Below, in pieces: positions 12,540-25,779 of a stretch of 64,000 nt of DNA; the first letter of the stretch is position 1; every line of letters begins with the position of its first letter. The stretch comes from Argopecten irradians. Its lineage: Eukaryota > Mollusca > Bivalvia > Pectinida > Pectinidae. The translations under genes were made by a program, and so were the position numbers. The DNA is taken from positions 15,144,609-15,208,608 of the forward strand of contig NC_091149.1 of NCBI RefSeq assembly GCF_041381155.1. Reading direction: 5' to 3'. The notes below the pieces were generated by a model, which was not told where the DNA came from, did no database searches, and saw nothing but the letters and a program-made list of their open reading frames with translations.

Positions 12540-13680
12540 ATAGATAAACAAATTCTTACACATTCATGATTTACTGATTATTTTATCTCATTGTTTCGGT
12601 AGACAATTCACTAGGTTGCGTCTGGGTTAAAGATTATAAGGACAAATTAAAACGGGGTTTTACCAAATTGGTCATAAAACGGCACCTTTCAAAACACCTT
12701 CGCCTTTGCTTAAACACCAACGTATTTTTTTTAATATTTTTTTCTTTTCCATTAAAAAATCGACCCATTGGTTTAGATTAAGCAACTAAAATGCCTCTAT
12801 TATACAATGAAACACCTCCCGATGTTACATCAGACAGTGACGTCACGAAATTCGACAGCTGATTCGGAGTTCGTATACATGTATGTACAATATCGATATC
12901 GACAAAGTGTATATTTAACTTAGTATTGAGTATTTGCACAAAGATGACTTTTAGTGAATTATTTAAGGATTAGCAGGTTAATTTATTTGGTGTTGAGGTA
13001 ACCCGTCATACATGTATATAGTGTAGATGTAGAGTAATGAAGTTCGTCATAAAACGGCACCTTTCAAAACACCTTCGATTCGCGTATACCAATATGTCTT
13101 TACTTCTTTTAAATACCTCAGCAACTAAACGCTTCATCGTTCTAAATAAAGCAGATTCTGAGATGAAATAACTTACGTCACTTGGGTACAGAATTTCGAT
13201 ATCGCGTTCGGCGTTCATATAATATACACCATACACCATGTACAAGTATATGTATAGCCATGGATCTGATAACATAGTAAACATACACACAAAGATAACA
13301 AAATTCTAACACGTACACGGATTTACAGATTATTATATCTTAGTTTCTAGATCACAGCACAGACACCGCCATGTATATACGGATTAAGATTATCATAACA
13401 ATACTTGTGTTAATAAAAGCGACGCGAGATTGCATGTCAGTTGGCCATAAAACGGCGCCTTTCAAAACACCTTCGTATGTACAAAAATACCCATATACAC
13501 AATGTATTATATGTGCTTTCATAAAATTTCATCAATGGTTAGCGTCGGAAGAGGAAATATTATTATCATCCCGAGATGAAACAACTCGTATTGTTACATC
13601 AATCTGTGCAATCATTGCGACAGTCTGTTTTGGGGGTTCACGTGTGAGCACAATAAACCCTGTGTAGATAAATATATGAT
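12540..13680 (-). repeat. Three degenerate ~390-bp repeats with a conserved 30-bp core
   Basis: The core CATAAAACGGCACCTTTCAA and on through AACACCTTCG occurs at about 12674, 13050 and 13450: identical in the first two copies and one mismatch in the third, although the surrounding ~390 bp is poorly conserved. On the minus strand the core reads RRCFERCRFMTN and lies at the end of a 94-codon frame in copy 2 (13290-13006). The other copies retain similar pieces (DVT, then RRCFER) but are broken. It lies inside the innexin 2 intron. Fossil exon array or satellite-like repeat; not recognised. Confidence 0.5.
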
Positions 13681-15989
13681 TTTATATCTATATTCTAGGC
13701 CTTTAAGATAACCAGCGCTAACTTTTAAAGTGGTGTACACCTATGTTAATTCTCAACAGTACACAATTTATCGCGCTATAATGTATTGTCGCGATCGGTT
13801 GACCTTGACTACAAGGTCTGAACTCCTCTGCAGGTCATTCAATATTGTCTATCAAAACTCGCGATAAACCTCCAAACAACTGAACTTGTATTCGTTATTT
13901 AACGCCAACAACCATTCACGTTCTACTTGATAATGTAAGCAAAGAAATGGCGCATTTGTATACCAAATGAGGTCCCAGACAGATATGGTATAACGGCCGT
14001 TATTTGATATATTGGAGCATGGTTTCGTTTCCGAAAATTTGATTTGCGAAATATTGAGAAAAGTGTACGCACGTTTATATAAACGAACTTGAAGTCATAT
14101 CAATATAATCACGAAGTTTTAATTTGATTTTAATTTCTTGTTTTAGTTCAAAATCGTGTAAATAATCGTCTGATAGTTATTTATAACACTGCAATGCTCA
14201 ATTGGAAAATTAAAGACACATTTTCGGCAATCTTCAGAGATTGTCGCTTATTTCCGAACATCGACGGACATTTCTCCGAGGCGTAAAGCTTTTACGGGAC
14301 CAATGCCTGATATAGTAATACATGTACGTAACAAACTGACACCTCCCTGAAGGCTTGTCTCGGCTGTGTCATTCTGTACTTAGTCATCACACGGAGGTGT
14401 TACACAAATGTAATACAGATATCATCGTTAGTGGTCAAGCTAGTGGACATTCCGGGAATTTCGGACAAACCTGGTCATAAATCACGTACACAGATACACG
14501 TGATCGTTATGGGGTGTGATCGAGTCTATAGCTAGGCTAGCAGAGAAAGCATTTAATAAAAAATGAAACATTTTATATTTTCTTTTACTACGGCCTCGAT
14601 TTTTATCTTAATCCGACTCAATGATTGAACTTTCTGTCTTGTTTTAGTACATTTTGGCAATAGTGAATAGTTAATACGTAATACACTTTATAAAAAAGAA
14701 TTTACAAGCTTTCTAATAATGGTTTAAAAAATTGATTGTTTTGTACCAAACTTACGTTTTCTCATAAGAGATAACTATTGTAAGCTATAAATTTATATAT
14801 GTATTTTACGTGTCCCTATCCGAACCGTCTCATACAGAGATAAGTAAACACGAATCTATCTCCCCACTGTCGATATTATTCATAACAATATTCTCAGACA
14901 CAGTGAAGACGTAGACACATGTACAGTAACTTGTGGGGTTGTCGGACAGTTGTGTAAATAACAACTGCCAATATCTCAGCTATACACTCGAGATAAGTCG
15001 TGTGACGGGGTCTAATAGTGAAAGTTGTAACTGTTAACAAAGTCTTACCCCATACCCCGCCCACGTGCGTGTATTCCCATCTGATGACGTATACGAAAGT
15101 GGTGTTCGTCTAGAGAAGGAGGGGCTTTTGAATGATCATGATCACCCATGAGCTTTTCCATAACCCTCACCAAATTGAAAAAAAAAAAAACATATTTAAA
15201 ATTTGGCTTATACATCAGTATATCTATAATATGACCAAGGATTTATGGGATTTATTAAATCATTAATGTAACAAAGTTAGTGGGGGGCTAGTGAAGAAGA
15301 CTGTAACGATACCGAAACCACCCATGGGCTATCTTTTAATACGCCATTACACGACACCTTATTTATTTTAGCCTGTGTGATATCGCGACTAAAAACTCCG
15401 ACTGTAAACCGTGCACCAAAACGTTTCAAACTCGCTCGTCAAATAACACAGAAATCTCTTATCTTGTGAACATAAAATGGGATTTCTATATTATGTAATA
15501 GGATATAAGCGTTGTTGTATACACCTGTCGAATCATGCATGTGTCTGAAAATATCTACATTTGACTGTCACTAAACTTCAAATGTAAATGTTAGACGGGG
15601 ACTCTTGATTGACATACTAACATTGAGATTGGAGATCTTTTGTTGATATTAGATTAGCAGCTCATCCTTATAAATACGGTCTGTACATGTACGTATTTTG
15701 TATACTTTGTACAAACACCACAGGGTAGATAAAATCATCGATCTCTTTGACCGGAATGACCACAGATCCCCTGACCAAACAAACATGGCCATACCCACGT
15801 ACACCATATAGTTACACTCCCTTAAACCAGGTACGGTTTGACCCCTACCCCTATATCACGGAACCTAGTAATTAGCTTAAAGGTATCTACTTTGTGAAAT
15901 AAGAGACATACGGGTTGATTACACTGCACTACACTGCACTAATGAATCAATGGAGGTTTCGAGGCACTAAATTGACATGAACCGTGAAG

Positions 15990-16095
15990 TATAACTCCCT
16001 CCTCGTACTGTGATTGTTACGTCGCAAAAACCACGTAATTTTTTAAGACGTCACAATCACCGGAAGGCAGGACTAATCGACTAAGTCGTATGTCA
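15990..16095. mobile_element. Foldback element, old, with GACGTCAC motif
   Basis: GTGATTGTTACGTCG (16010) and its near inverse GACGTCACAATCAC (16049) bracket a short loop. The outer CCGGAAGGCAGGACTAATCG is matched in reverse at 18157-18180, next to another foldback element of this family. Confidence 0.45.
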
Positions 16096-16245
16096 CACAC
16101 ATCGTTTCCGTATCTCGAAATCGGCGTAACATAGGTCTCCGACGATGTTATGTCAACAAAATAAGTTGTATGTCAGAGTTACATGTACCTTCCTCTATTT
16201 CAGAACGAAAATTAATTGTACAATTATTAGTCTTCCTTGCTAAAA

Positions 16246-16286
16246 GCAGAGATTTAAATATAATATACTATTGAAATCTCTGCTAA
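16246..16286. other. 11-bp hairpin
   Basis: AGCAGAGATTT and AAATCTCTGCT separated by an AT-rich loop, in the innexin 2 intron. Confidence 0.5.
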
Positions 16287-18194
16287 AAAGTTAGAGTAGG
16301 AAATCTACATTATCAACGTACTTCATATTCCTGTAATTATTTTTATCTCGGGACAACTCTAGTTCTCTGCTTTGATAAAGACTTGAAAAACAACAATTGA
16401 CTCGGTATACGTATCGCTCCCGGGAGAATTTCTGGACCGTTGAGTTCCGACAAAGTTACTAAAGTGATGTCATACTAAAAGTTAGATAACATGAGGTAAT
16501 GTGTAAAATCCAATTAACTGACCACAATTGTGTTTCTTTGGATAAGCAAACATGTTATCTATCTGACCGAACTTCACTGAAACGCAAGAAAGACAAACAC
16601 ATTCTCGACTCAAATCGACCGTCATGTTTTTATCGCTTAACAATATCGACTGAAAGCTCCGGATTCGGTGGTTTCAGCGAAAACTCGATGATTCCAAGAT
16701 GCATTTGTGTACAATTTTAACGACATTTTATATAAATATACATCATGTTGTACAGTTTGCCCGAGTCATAAAAGTACAATCTAACCATTTCACTTATAAT
16801 AGAACAATATTTTGTAAACATATGAATTTATTTTCTTTCTTTTTTTCAATGTTTTTGGCCACAGACGACCCATTATGGTATGTATCCGGTTTCACTGTGT
16901 ACGTAATGTTTAGTTATAACTTTAAGGAGATTTTAAAACCTGATACCGTAATGCTATGTTATGTGTGATTTATTGTGTCCCATTCTGTAACTAGACTAGG
17001 CAGTAAGACTAGCTAGTTATACTCGGAGACTGGTTGAGTTTTGAAAATGACGTCATTCAAAGCGGATGAAATTTCAGGACAAAATACAAGTGTGACGATG
17101 AAAAATGTGTTTATACGATTGTAAATGAGATAGTGTTCGGTTATGGAATAAATTAATCACCCGTAGAGATTTTTTTCACTGATAGCTTGTTGTCAGTGAA
17201 GATAGTAAAGGTAATGGAGTAATTTGATTAGGCAGTTAGAGTTTCACTCCGTCACTACTAACGAACGATCGCAACATCTCAGAGATTCCGACAATCTTCG
17301 GAAATTATCGGTGTTATATCTACGAAGATTGCTGAACATTTCTCCAAGACTAACGGGGTGATACGAAGAGTAGATCAGAATGATAGCCGGATAATTTCGA
17401 CGATATGTTCCAGTAAGACAGTGCTATCATCTGAAACATGGAATTCACGCTATCACAACGAGACACACAGTCGCAATCACTAGATACCTATCGCAAACTG
17501 GACAGAATGTCTGTAAATGATGCATCAAAAAATATTTGTATATATGCAGCCATTTTGAAAATAATTAAGATAAGAACCACGTGAGAAATGATTCCATTTG
17601 AGTTTGAAAACATTACTTTATATTTTCTTAACTTTTCGTCGACGCATATAGCTAGTATTACGAAAACGCGTTCGAAAAACATTCCTTTGAAGCATATGCC
17701 CAGTAAAATGATTTCATTATTTTTGCATGCACTGTAATTCTTTATCAACCACACCTATACACACACACACACACGTTATACATAAAAGTTACAATTTATA
17801 TAATGCAGATTTTATTTCTTACCCAGGAATTTGAAAGATAAGGCGCTGATCTACCTGCGAAAAGTTCACCTTAGCACGATTCAATATGAAAATGAGATTG
17901 ATTTACATATTTCTATCCACGGTATAGATATCACATATCGGGTTCAGATATTTTGGCATATGCCCAAACTTAACTTTAATATATTTCGTCGCAGAAGGCA
18001 TCGTTATATTAAAATGAAACTTACCGAATGATAAGGTGTGACTGTCTACTTTTATTGATATATTTTTTTTGATCTTATGAAATAATAAACATACCATACT
18101 ATTTCCAGATACCAAAACGACGCGAGTTATGTGCGATTTACGTACCGTCGTTTAGTCTCGCCTTCCGGTGATTCTGACGTCAAACAAATTTGTC

Positions 18195-18360
18195 TTTGCA
18201 TATTACAGAGTTAGCTCCCTTGCGGGTAGGTATCGAATGTTACGTCATTATTTTGTGAGCGCAATTCACGTCATTTTCTTCGAAAGGTATGACGTTACGC
18301 TCGCAAAAAAACATGACGTCACAATCAATACCTATCCGCAAGTGCAGATACAATCACAAG
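18195..18360. mobile_element. Foldback MITE, family F
   Basis: Left arm TTTGCATATTACAGAG, CTCCCTTGCGGGTAGGTATC and TTACGTCATT; right arm (inverse) AACATGACGTCACAATC and ATACCTATCCGCAAG. The whole 165 bp folds into one imperfect hairpin. It holds the full palindrome TGACGTCA. Related copies lie at 42445-42617 and 56118-57462, with a one-ended piece at 50611-50660. Confidence 0.6.
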
Positions 18361-18377
18361 AACTAGTAGATCATACT

Positions 18378-20000
18378 AATCGACGTACTTTACCCACATC
18401 GTTTTGGCATCTCGGAACCCCTGTATTGGAGATTATTTGGATGTTTCATTTACACCAAGACATAATATAATTTTAGGCAAAGCCTATCTGAGAGCGCAGC
18501 AGTTAATCCATTCTTTCGTTTGACATGTAAATAAAGGATTTCCAACGGCGAAAGAGTAGTCTCCCCTGACCCATCAGTCTTATCGATGTTGACATGTGTT
18601 TTGTTTTTATAGCTTATTGGGTGCGCTGAATAACTGTACTGCTAGAAACCATTTATAGAATTATTAATTATTGGAATAATAGTTTTGTTGAATTACTGGC
18701 ATTGAGTTTATAACAAGAAAAACAATATTGAACATAGATTACTTCTACTTTCACTTTCTGCAAAAATACGTGACTGCGGCTACAAATTATATCTCAACGT
18801 CATTCTCCGTTGCCAGGCGGAAAATTCCGAAGCAACTGCTCACGTAAAACGGCTTTTAAGTTAAGACTCAGGACAAAATGTAATTATTAGATTCAGGTAA
18901 GAATAAATTGGAAGGTTTATCTTTCACTAATGTTTTTATTTTTCCAAGCGTTTTACTTGTTTGTAATCACGCGAGAGTGTGATTTTGTAATCACGCGAGA
19001 GTGTGACTTTAGATACTGTCTTGCGCGATGCTGGATCTTGTGTTGACTTCCTGTTTCCGGTTGGTGAGAAAGTTTTCCAACTCTACATATATTGGATGAT
19101 TTACATAGAATAACGTTAGGGAGACACCTCTATCACAAGAGTTCGCTTCGCGAACGGGCCTTCGGCCCGTTCGCTGCGCTCTCTAATATGTGGTGCATAA
19201 TGCAAATGCATACACTATGTGATGATAGACCAGAAATTAAACAGGAAACTAGCTTCTTTCTTTCATGAACAATTATCAAGATTTTGTTTGTGAATATTAA
19301 TTAGTTTTAGAAGTTTTTACCTGGATTTTTTCAAAGACTTAATAACCAAATGAAGTCATATGCTTCTTAATAATATAATTTTAGGCAAAGCCTATCTGAG
19401 AGCGCAGCAGTTAATCCATTCGTTCGTTTTTTTTAATGTTTAACTAAATAGAAATATGCCAGGTAGATCTAAATAAAGGATTTCCAACGGCGAAAGAGTA
19501 CTCTCCCCTGACCCATCAGTCTTATCGATATTGATATGTGTTTTGTTTATATAGCTTATTGGGTGAGCTGAATAACTGTAATGCTAAAAAAATACAAGAA
19601 AAACAATAATATATCACTTTCCGCAAGTTGCAGGCGGATTACAATCACGGCTTTTAAGTTAAGAAGGAACTCAGGTAAGTGGAAGGGTTTATCTTTCACT
19701 AATGATCATTTTTTCAAGCTACTTGTTTGTAATAATCGACGTACTTTACCCACATATATTGGATGATTTCGTTTTTGGCATCTCGGAACATAATTTTAAT
19801 TGAGTTTTCTTGTTATTATTTGATACAACCTAATATTTTTATTGGAGTATGCTTATTTGGATGTTTCATTTTACACTATCAGAGCGCAGCAGTTAATATG
19901 ACATGTAAATAATAGTTATTGTTGCATGTGTTTTGTTTTTATCTGCGCTGGAATTTATCTAAACATTTATAGAATTATTAATTATTGGAATAATAGTTTT
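18378..20000 (+). repeat. Rearranged local duplication, three copies
   Basis: A segment beginning near AATCGACGTACTTTACCCAC and including ATTTTAGGCAAAGCCTATCT, GAGCGCAGCAGTTAATCC, ATTTCCAACGGCGAAAGAGT and TTTATCTTTCACTAATG occurs at 18378-18960, again at 19370-19730, and a third time, in shortened pieces, at 19733-20000. A 22-bp direct duplication (GTAATCACGCGAGAGTGTGA) lies at 18963-19007. A GC-rich hairpin CGAACGGGCC-TTC-GGCCCGTTCG lies at 19150-19172, between copies one and two. All are in the innexin 2 intron. Confidence 0.65.
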
Positions 20001-20414
20001 TTAATTAAAGTTTAATAAAATATCACATTCAAATTAAAAACCATTCGAAGTTCAGACCCTAAAAATACACATTTACCCTTATCTGATAACGGTCGATTTC
20101 TGAAATTCATGTATACCACTAGTTCATCACCTTAAATATCTCGCGGTGTCCGAGACTTGAAATGTCGCGAGCACGTGAATTACATTGTATACACACACGT
20201 CAAATGAAGAATTAAGTTTGCTACATCTTGTATTTTTTTATACGAATACATGTATCATTATGTCAAGTGTGGTATTTTAATGGAATTCATTTTTTTCTAT
20301 TTTTTTTTACCATCATAGACAACAAATCTTTTCATACTGGCCACACATGAAAAATTAACAGTAATTTCGACGATGATGATTTTAAAGGAACACCTATGAT
20401 ACTAATTCCACGGG

Positions 20415-20635
20415 GATCTGTTTCTTTGTTTAATATTATTTCTTATTTGCGTCCTATTAATAATAACCAAGGTCATTCAGGAAATATTGGGTAAAGTGGC
20501 GGAGAAAAAAACCACCGACCTACAGTCATTGTCTGACAACCACCATTGGGAATCGAACTCTAAACTCACATGTGAGGAGCTACATGTAGTAGTAGTACGT
20601 TGAAAGCACCCAGCCGCCGCGATCCCTAGTAATTT
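20415..20635 (-). mobile_element. tRNA-derived SINE, family 2, old copy
   Basis: Same order on the minus strand as the 30713 copy: GATCGCGGCGGCTGGGTGC, a degenerate B box GAGTTCGATTCCC, the eroded core GGTGGTTTTTTTCTCCGCC, and a tail with TTAATAGGACGCAAATAAG. It is in the innexin 2 intron. Confidence 0.6.
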
Positions 20636-21476
20636 GGCTTAGTTTTCCTAGCACGTTTACAATAACCAATAAAATGTGCTTATAGCAAGGACAAGTACCA
20701 CTTCCGGCGAGAGACACACCGAAAAAATTTACATGTTCCTTTGGCTTTAATAATACGCCTTAACAACATAAAACTACCTATCACATCCAATACACACCAT
20801 ATATAGCCATAAAGCGGTCAATTTAAGGTCACTTACGAGGTCATTATGTATATATCGCCCAAGTTTAACAATGGAACATGACCCTCCAAACGTTATTCGA
20901 CAGTTTATGGCTTTTCTCCATGTTAACGGTGAGAACCCGTCTGGACCGAAATCAATTGTGTATTTGATTCTGTAGTTCCCCTTGTTGTAAATTTTGAACG
21001 GGAGAGGTTATAAAATTCGATACATGTGTAAAGATTAATTTCAGAGCGAATTTCATGGGGATAATGTAGAACAGTCGTGAGTTCATTTCTGATTTTAAGA
21101 CATACTGAAAATGCAATAACCTAATTGACTCATTTTGGCTCAAATTTCTGTTAAAGTTAAGGAACTTTCATGAATTTGGGTCCAGAAAGGAAAATACTTT
21201 AAGAATATATTCTTCAATGAGGAGAATTCAATGTCACGGTACATAGATTTACGGTTACTTATATGGTAAAAAAAACATGTGGCAAATATATGATCAACTG
21301 GCTTTTTACAGTATGTAAACAATAAAACCAGAAGAACATAAACAATGCCAGTGTCAATATATATTTTCCAAATACTAGTTCTCCAGTGTCAATATATACA
21401 GGTATCGACGCTGGTATAAGAACTGAATTTCATTTCTCAATGTCTTAAGTTATGAATATTTTTCTTGTTGTTGCAG

Positions 21477-22671
21477 TTTGGAAGACGTCACCAAACAAAG
21501 TACTTCGGTCATAAGGACCACTCTTAGCGATGACACATCGATTCACGTGCTAAACCGGAAGTTCTGCGTTGTTTCGCTCATCATACTTGCGCTGTTGGTA
21601 TGCGCAAAGCAGTATGTCGGCGAACCTATCCAATGTTGGTGCCCAGCCGAGTTCGCCAAATTCCACGTGTCGTATGCAAACAGCTACTGCTGGATAAAGA
21701 ACACTTATGGCGTCCCTTTCGACGAGATACTTCCGGTTGAGGACGACGAAAGGGAGGAAACTGAGATCATGTATTACCAATGGGTACCGCTCATCTTCGT
21801 TCTGATGGCCTTTCTCTTTTACTGTCCGAAAATCTTCTGGAAGGGGTTCTACCCTAAATCGGGCATAAACATCAAGAAAACTTTGAACCTTGCCAGCGAT
21901 GCTACGTACCTTGGTCCTGGCAAGCGCGCCGAAAGAATGTCGGATATAGCATCTTACATTGATAAATGGATTGAGATCCGGGACGGTCGAAGCTCGGCCT
22001 ATCAGCGTCTACAAGCACTGAAGGAGAAGATGGGACACCATGGAGTACATTTCGGAAACTATCTGACAGTGATTTACTTGATAACGTGTGGGTTGTACAC
22101 GGCGAATACGATTGGACAGCTATTTCTTGTGGATGCGCTGTTGGGTAACGATTTTCTGAACCTGGGTCCGGATTTCGTGGCTGGAGTATCAACAAACCAA
22201 AAGTGGGAAGATCTCAGACGATTTCCTCGCGTCACGTTTTGCGATTTCAACATCCGCCAACTTCAAAATCTCCAAAGATGGACCGTTCAGTGTTCATTAC
22301 CGATAAATCTCTTCAACGAAAAGATGTTCATCATTCTGTGGTTTTTACTGGTCATCATGACCATCGTAAACGCCGTGAATTTCGTATACAACTTCGCCAT
22401 GTTGTTCTTTCCGCGACGTAAGAACGAGTACATCCGGAAGTATCTCGACGACGACCAGGTCCCACCGGAACTACGTCACAGTGCTAGACTTACTGATGTT
22501 CAAGGGAAGTTTGTTGACAAATATTTGAGACAAGATGGCGTCTTTCTGATATGGTTGGTTAGTCACAACACAAGCCAAGTTGTGGCGGCAGAGATCGTAG
22601 GCAAACTGTGGAAGGATTACTGCGATAAAACGCACGTGAAAACTTATTTATCTCTGAATTCAGAGACATGA
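21477..22671 (+). CDS. Innexin 2 (gap-junction/hemichannel subunit), main exon
   Basis: Full innexin body in one exon, after the acceptor TTGTTGTTGCAG ending at 21476. With the first exon at 11121-11128 the protein is 400 residues. Order of features: N-terminal segment with SDDTSI near residue 20; helix 1 about 32-50 ending in KQYVGEPI; first loop with CWCPAEF and NSYCW; YYQWVPLIF opening helix 2; a cytoplasmic loop with IDKWIEIRDGRSS; helix 3 about 205-225; second loop with RFPRVTFCD and QCSLPINLFNEK; helix 4 about 290-312; and a cytoplasmic tail with QDGVFLIWLVSHNTSQVV. One base is left over at the 5' end, so translation does not start inside this exon; the TTG at 21478 is only the second base onward of the exon. 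It is strongly similar to innexin 1 along its whole length (tandem paralogue). GC content is clearly higher than that of innexin 1 or the flanks. Confidence 0.95.
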
Positions 22672-23555
22672 TTTTGGATTTCACCTTTCTGGTTATTTTG
22701 CCGAACCATTGCCATTTCCTTTTCGGAAGTGATTTAAATATTTTGTATTGTAATTGTACACTGTGTGTCAGTATGCGTTTGTTCATTTTAAAGACAATTA
22801 TTGGATCAACACCAGGTTGCCAACTTACATAACTACTCTGCATATACCATCAGTTAAAGTTTGATATAATTGACATTGGAAATCAAATTACGTACATATA
22901 TATGTGTGTTGTGTTATGAAACGCCAGTAAAGGGGCAATAACTCTTACATTCTATATGTTGGTAGTAGCTACTTAAACAAGTGCAAGTTAAACACGGAAT
23001 TTGGATCATTTTCCATTAAATTTAGGTTTTTTTTAATGAATTTTCAAAGGATCTGTTTTTATATTGATGAAATACAATTATAGAGAAATTTCTAATGCAA
23101 GTATCAAAATATTGCTTAGTGCCATCATTTGAGTTATACTCATTTAGCTTACAAAACGATGGATCTCGCGAACGTGAGAGTATTGTTTCGTCTGATAAAG
23201 TGTTTAAAATTTTCTCTGAATATATATTTTGTTAAAAAAAGATGAAAAGATAAAGATAAATTTTCAGAGAACAAGAATTTGGCACATTTACCGGTGTTCC
23301 ATCTTAAGGTATAACTATATACCGACATATCAAGTATGACAACATGATCATTGTCTCGAATATAGTTTAATTTTTTATCGAAAAAATAATTAGAATGCTG
23401 GCAATATGATTTATTTTTACGAGTCTTTGAATTTTACTGTATTACTTTGAGCGATTTTACATTTTTTTACATGATTAGTGTCATTTTGTACATTTTGTAT
23501 ACCCATAGTTGTGTATTATAAGGCTGTGTGCTTCCATAGATTATACCAGTGAACT

Positions 23556-23712
23556 AGTTAAGGGGGTATGTCACCTTAATCTTTATACATGTAATTAGAG
23601 TTAAGGGGGTATGTCACCTTAATCTTTATACACGTAGTTAGAGTTAAGGGGGTATGTCACCTTAATCTTTATACACGTAGTTAGAGTTAAGGGGGTATGT
23701 CACCTTAAACTT
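23556..23712 (+). repeat. 43-bp tandem repeat, about 3.6 copies
   Basis: Units at 23556, 23599, 23642 and 23685, exactly 43 bp apart, each AGTTAAGGGGGTATGTCACC followed by TTAATCTTTATACA. Nearly identical, so recent. It lies downstream of innexin 2. Confidence 0.85.
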
Positions 23713-24194
23713 AATGCCTGTGATCAAGTCTCATTTTACACTTACCTGTAGTTAATTTTACCTGACAATTAAGATTTTTTTGTGTGGATTTAAGACCTTT
23801 TTGCTGTAGTTGATACATGTATATGAAATCGATATACCGTACATTCTTATTATCATTTTAAAAATATAATTATGTAGTACATGTTATGGTCTGTTTATGC
23901 GATATGGGGAAAACTGTGCTAAAATGTGAATTACAATGAAATACATGTCTCTATACCCTAAAAAGCATGTGTAACCTATCTTTATACTAAGTATTTTAGT
24001 ATTTTGTTCATGAAACAAAAAACAACAAACCCGAGTCTTCCATAACTCAATCAGTTATTGTGTATATTAAGTATATAAACTGGCTTCCAAATAACCATAT
24101 ATTGGATACGATGTATTCTTATGTCAACTTTACACAATACGAACGTACGTTTTTGTGATAATGTATATTCATTGATAAAGGAGTGGATGATAAA

Positions 24195-24415
24195 GGGAGA
24201 GAGAGAGAGAGAGGGGGGAGAGGGAAAGAAAGAAAGAAAGAAAATGTGGAGAAATAGAGTTTAAGTAAGAGAGAAGGACAGAAATAGAAGGAAAAAGGCT
24301 TGAGAAAGATAGAAAGAAAACGAAAGATACATGTACATAACGTGACATAGAGGGAGAGAGAGTGAAGAAAAGAGAGAATGCTTAGAAGAGTTAGAAAGAC
24401 AGATAAAATGAGAGA
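24195..24415 (+). repeat. GA/GAAA-rich low-complexity tract
   Basis: Runs of GAGAGA, GGGGGGAGAGGG and AAAGAAAGAAAG degenerate into purine-rich sequence. The minus-strand frame over it is low complexity. Confidence 0.8.
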
Positions 24416-25779
24416 AAAATACATATACATATCAATCCAGATAACTAAAATTGATACTTCACAAAACATCAATGTAATTTGTTATATGATACTACTTCAT
24501 TCCCGATAACGCTGGATCCTTTCCCTATAGGTTAATAAGGTCACGTAATTTGTAACTGAATCCTTTTGTTGTCTATACGCTATTCCAAATAGTTGTTTTA
24601 TTTCAACACCGATAACATAAAAAAGACATTATATAAGATGTCCGCCTTCCCCATGGATGTTTTGGACCAAATTTGGTTAAAAATGGAAATGTAACGACTA
24701 AATTTTAAACAAATGTATTAAAGCAGCTATTTACATGATACAGCTACATTGTATTTACACAATAATCTGGGTGAAATTACAGTGTATATAATAAACATTC
24801 AATAATTTAATCACTTTGTTGCAAATTCCATGCCAATATTGGTAAACAGGTGCTCATCAATGTAAACATGGATGTGTTTTAGTTTGTACATTTGTAGAGT
24901 TTACATCAAAATAAAGTACATTGTACATCATTCTTGTTATTCGTTTGTTCAATTGTTTTCATTCGAAACCCATAAGCTACAAAATTGACATCGGAATTTA
25001 TCATTTTGTTTAGAATATGACTTAAATACTTTGAGAGTTATCTCTCTTTTAACTGTAATAGAAACACGAGTTGCTCTTCATACAAGCAAAAGAAAAAAGC
25101 ATCTTAGTAATCGCAATACAGGAAAACATCACATTTCTGATTAATTCCGTTTACATCAGGTCCCAAGAACATGAAACAGAAAATTGAATCAAAATAATGT
25201 ATTACGATGTGCTTGACTTTGAGCTCATGTGAATGGGATATAGCAATTTGACGCGAATTGTGAATTTACCGGATTTTCACTGTTTTGACCATAACGCAGA
25301 AAGCTTCTTTTTTTTCAAATTGATATTTGCTATAGCTTATTAATGTCGTTGTATAGGCGATTTATGTGAAAATTGTGAAGTTAAAAAAGGTGAATTTTCA
25401 CAAATCTCTACAATGCGTAACGTATACATTTTTTCCACAATGGCCGCCAAATTGGTCTTTTAATTTATTCAAAGTTGTGTATCAGATATTATGCAAACAA
25501 TAGAAATGACATTTTCTTTATGGCAACGTGCTACAAGTAGAAGACAATTATTTTTTTTGAAAATCCCAAAAATTCAAATGGTAAATGTTCAAATGAGATT
25601 TCAACGAGAGTTAAACCTCACCTGATCAGATTCTTAAGTTTAGATTTAACCACAAATGGCGTTACAAAATGTGACATCAGAAGCCTAAGATTAATTCATA
25701 CGAGATCTCGTCGCCAGGTCACCCTCCTGTCAAGTACAAATGGACCGAGAAAACATATTTTTCTAATACCTTATTAAGA

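Larger units (their letters stand above)
11129..21476 (+). other. Innexin 2 intron 1 (predicted), 10.3 kb
   Basis: Bounded by donor GTAAGTAT and acceptor TTGTTGTTGCAG. It holds the three-copy repeat (12540-13680), foldback elements, the rearranged duplication (18378-20000), an old SINE and a short CA repeat (17759-17774). No convincing nested gene was seen; the short frames inside lack recognisable domains. Confidence 0.55.
22672..25779. other. Convergent spacer between innexins 2 and 3
   Basis: The 3' flanks of both genes plus the 43-bp repeat and GA-rich tract. No gene seen. Confidence 0.5.

Noticed and set aside
13006-13290. 94-codon minus-strand frame as a stand-alone gene
   Set aside because: It is one unit of a degenerate three-copy repeat; kept as a repeat and a finding only.
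24119-24472. 117-codon minus-strand frame rich in Leu/Ser/Phe
   Set aside because: Low-complexity GA-rich DNA; no domain.
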